From an uncultured Clostridium sp. (GTDB lineage Bacteria > Bacillota > Clostridia > Lachnospirales > Lachnospiraceae): a stretch of 15,878 bases of DNA. The DNA lies in assembly GCA_900553925.1 (NCBI GenBank), contig USFH01000030.1:1-15878 (forward strand), given 5' to 3'. Shown here piece by piece: positions 14,218-15,878 of this stretch. How positions within the stretch are numbered: the stretch's first letter is position 1; every line of letters starts with the position of its first letter. A model generated the notes under the pieces. It saw only the letters and a list, made by a program, of their open reading frames with translations. It had not been told where the DNA came from and made no database searches. The position numbers were made by a program, and so were the translations under genes.

Positions 14218-14288
14218 TCATATAAAGTGCAGGAAAGCTGCCCATAGCAACCATCAATTATATAAAACCATGCAGGTAAATTGCTCAT
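14206..14288 (+). repeat. Imperfect tandem duplication of about 40 bases at the end of the LytR_C gene
   Basis: Two head-to-tail copies lie at 14206-14245 and 14246-14288. Both start AGCAACCAT, share an ATATAAA core and a GCAGG, and end near GCTC(C)AT. The first copy covers the last codons and stop of the LytR_C gene; the second lies between it and the terminator. This looks like a local slippage duplication. Confidence 0.65.
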
Positions 14289-14310
14289 TTATGAATAAGA
14301 TAAACGATTG

Positions 14311-14339
14311 GCTCCATACTAGATGTATGGAGCTTTTTT
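14311..14339 (+). terminator. Rho-independent terminator after the LytR_C gene
   Basis: GCTCCATAC (14311-14319) and GTATGGAGC (14325-14333) form a perfect 9-bp stem with a 5-base loop, followed by six T (14334-14339). It isolates the LytR_C gene from the YitT-family gene. Confidence 0.93.
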
Positions 14340-14366
14340 GATGTATAGGATGACAGATCGGGGAAA

Positions 14367-15212
14367 ATGAGCATGAAAAAAGATACGTATAAGCGGTTTG
14401 TACAGCTGACAACCGGGGCTTTTCTGATGGCGGTCTCGGTTACAACATATTTCAATCCGCTCGAACTTGTGACAGGCGGTGTGACGGGGCTTTCTGTCGT
14501 TGTAAGGCATGTGTTCGGGCTGCCGATGTGGCTTGTGAATATAATTTGCAATGTGCCATTGTTCATCATCGGGTACAAAGTGCTTGGGCGGGTGAATTTC
14601 TACCGCACGCTCTATGCAACAGTATGTCTGACCGTATTCCTTGGAGTCGTACCGCGGTTTTGCCTTCTTACCGGCGATGTACTGGTGGATGGCCTGTGCG
14701 GTGGCGTGATCATGGGCGGCGGCCTGGGACTTATATTCCTACAGAATGCATCTTCGGGTGGAGCGGATATGCTCGCACAGATTTTAAACCGGCGGCTGCC
14801 GCATATATCGGTTCCGAAGCTGATGGCGGTTATTGATGGAGTAATCATATTATTTGGATTTGGCGTATTCGGGCTGCAAAAGGGAATTTATTCCCTGATT
14901 GCGCTGTTCGTCATGACACGGGTCTCCGACCGGATACTCGAAGGACCGAACCATGCGAAGCTGATGTACATTATTTCGACAGAAGAAAAGCAGGTGAAAG
15001 AATATATCATCGGCGAACTCGGGCGGGGGGTTACGGAGATACCGGCAAAAGGTGGATATACAGGATCGCCAAAACGTATGCTTCTGTGTGCGCTTAGTTC
15101 GAAGGAAATGGTAAATGTCAAGAGGAAAATATACGAAGTTGATGACCGTGCCATCTGCTTTGTAGGAGATGTTCGAGAGGCTTATGGTGAAGGTTTCACA
15201 AAAATCGGCTAG
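14367..15212 (+). CDS. YitT-family membrane protein with C-terminal DUF2179 domain
   Basis: A 281-residue integral membrane protein. The first ~190 residues hold about five or six hydrophobic segments with the family landmarks FNPLELVTGGVTGLSVV (near 29-45), a glycine-rich GLCGGVIMGGGLGL and the ASSGGADMLAQIL loop. The C-terminal soluble part (~195-275; KLMYIISTEEKQVKEYI through CFVGDVREAYGEGF) is the DUF2179 domain typical of YitT proteins. The molecular function of the family is not established; a transport role is often supposed. The start may be ATG 14367 or the second ATG at 14373: the GGGG at 14360-14363 is only three bases before the first and nine before the second, so the second is quite possible. 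Confidence 0.92.
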   Translation: MSMKKDTYKRFVQLTTGAFLMAVSVTTYFNPLELVTGGVTGLSVVVRHVFGLPMWLVNIICNVPLFIIGYKVLGRVNFYRTLYATVCLTVFLGVVPRFCLLTGDVLVDGLCGGVIMGGGLGLIFLQNASSGGADMLAQILNRRLPHISVPKLMAVIDGVIILFGFGVFGLQKGIYSLIALFVMTRVSDRILEGPNHAKLMYIISTEEKQVKEYIIGELGRGVTEIPAKGGYTGSPKRMLLCALSSKEMVNVKRKIYEVDDRAICFVGDVREAYGEGFTKIG

Positions 15213-15251
15213 GCAAGCCTTGGTAAAATTTGTGAAAAATCCACAAAAAAA

Positions 15252-15272
15252 ATATGAAAAAAATTTTCATAT
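15252..15272. promoter_or_regulatory. AT-rich palindrome upstream of the sugar ABC ATPase gene
   Basis: ATATGAAAA (15252-15260) and TTTTCATAT (15264-15272) form a perfect 9-bp inverted repeat with a 3-base AAA spacer. It lies 128 bases before the next start codon. It could be an operator or a weak terminator for the YitT gene; no strong T-run follows directly. In the same gap TATCAT (15341-15346) is a possible -10 without a good -35. Confidence 0.4.
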
Positions 15273-15400
15273 ACAAATTACACAATATTTTTTATCCTTA
15301 TTTGTTGAATAGTAATATGGCAAGATTGGGCTGTTTGGTGTATCATACAAACATCATGAGTCAGATGATTATAGCTAAAATCTAAGGAGGAAAAATCAAA

Positions 15401-15878
15401 ATGGCTAGTTTACAACTTAAGAATATTTATAAGATTTATCCAAATGGCTTTAACGCAGTTAAGGACTTTAGCCTGGACATCGAAGATAAGGAGTTCATCA
15501 TCTTCGTAGGACCTTCAGGATGTGGTAAGTCTACAACACTTCGTATGATTGCAGGACTTGAGGATATCAGTTCCGGTGAGCTTTGGATCGGTGACAAGAT
15601 GGTTAACGATGTAGAGCCTAAGGACAGAGATATCGCGATGGTATTCCAGAACTACGCTTTGTACCCACATATGTCAGTTTATGATAACATGGCATTTGGT
15701 CTGAAGCTTAGAAAGGTACCAAAGGAGAAGATCGATAAGCAGGTACATGAAGCTGCTAAGATTCTTGATATTGAGCATCTGCTTGACAGAAAGCCGAAGG
15801 CTTTGTCAGGTGGTCAGAGACAGCGTGTGGCTATGGGACGTGCTATCGTTCGTGAGCCAAAGGTATTCCTTATGGATG
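15401..15878 (+). CDS. Sugar ABC transporter ATP-binding protein, MsmX/UgpC type (3' end outside the window)
   Basis: The first 159 codons of an ABC importer ATPase; the window ends inside Walker B. Visible motifs are Walker A GPSGCGKST (37-45), the Q-loop VFQNYALYPHM with Gln83, the signature LSGGQRQRVAMGRA from 135, and VFLMD at 155-159. The VFQNYALYPHMSVYDNMAFGLKLRK stretch is characteristic of the MalK/UgpC/MsmX group, shared ATPases that energise several carbohydrate importers. AAGGAGG (15384-15390) precedes the ATG. Codon use differs from the neighbours, with many GCT, GGT, AAG and CTT codons and few CGG or CCG, as expected for a highly expressed gene. The missing half should hold the TOBE-like regulatory domain. 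Confidence 0.95.
   Translation, partial: MASLQLKNIYKIYPNGFNAVKDFSLDIEDKEFIIFVGPSGCGKSTTLRMIAGLEDISSGELWIGDKMVNDVEPKDRDIAMVFQNYALYPHMSVYDNMAFGLKLRKVPKEKIDKQVHEAAKILDIEHLLDRKPKALSGGQRQRVAMGRAIVREPKVFLMD

Noticed and set aside
1..15878. Insertion sequences, phage genes, CRISPR arrays, toxin-antitoxin pairs
   Set aside because: No transposase, integrase, repeat-spacer array or paired small genes were seen on either strand.

Overview
The window looks like chromosomal DNA from a Gram-positive anaerobe of the Clostridia, most likely a Lachnospiraceae gut bacterium. This is inferred from strong AGGAGG-type ribosome binding sites, moderate GC, AT-rich intergenic DNA, and gene families common there: VanS-like kinases ending in a FVRGDRS...GLGLSIA-type domain, a NatA/YhaQ-type ABC exporter, a YitT protein and an MsmX/UgpC-type sugar ATPase. 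I ran no database search, so family names rest on recognised motifs. No transposase, phage gene, CRISPR array or rRNA was seen.

Layout. (1) 3-791: the 3' end of a YhaN/SbcC-like membrane-anchored ATPase. Its last codons carry the promoter of a tRNA-Thr(CGU) gene (850-922), which is followed by a clean terminator. (2) 1047-4915: a four-gene operon encoding a condensation/acetyltransferase-fold enzyme, a zinc-ribbon membrane protein, an HSL-type alpha/beta hydrolase and a nitrilase-superfamily amidohydrolase. A promoter with an 8-bp dyad lies in front. (3) 4916-5307: a 392-base gap dominated by a 216-base foldback element with 50 paired positions in its outer arms and three hairpin motifs inside. 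(4) 5308-8359: an OmpR-type response regulator and a large six-TM histidine kinase, followed by a Na+/phosphate cotransporter with a PhoU-like tail (8426-10198). (5) 10199-10461: a second structured gap with several hairpins that compete for pairing. (6) 10462-12685: a two-gene ABC exporter of NatAB/YhaQP type. (7) 12723-13451: the only minus-strand gene, a FabG-like SDR oxidoreductase whose terminator overlaps its own 3' end. (8) 13663-14217: a small membrane-anchored LytR_C-domain protein, followed by a 40-base tandem duplication and a terminator. (9) 14367-15212: a YitT-family membrane protein. (10) 15401-end: the first 159 codons of an MsmX/UgpC-type sugar ABC ATPase, cut by the window edge.

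How the genes may work together. The 1047-4915 cluster pairs an acyl-transfer enzyme with an esterase and a C-N hydrolase around a membrane protein with a cytosolic zinc ribbon. An acylation/deacylation pathway acting on a small molecule or an envelope component is plausible, but no substrate can be read from sequence. The two-component system may control the adjacent phosphate transporter. The strongest unexplained signals are the two structured intergenic regions (5046-5261 and 10222-10375) and the four-gene acyltransferase operon.
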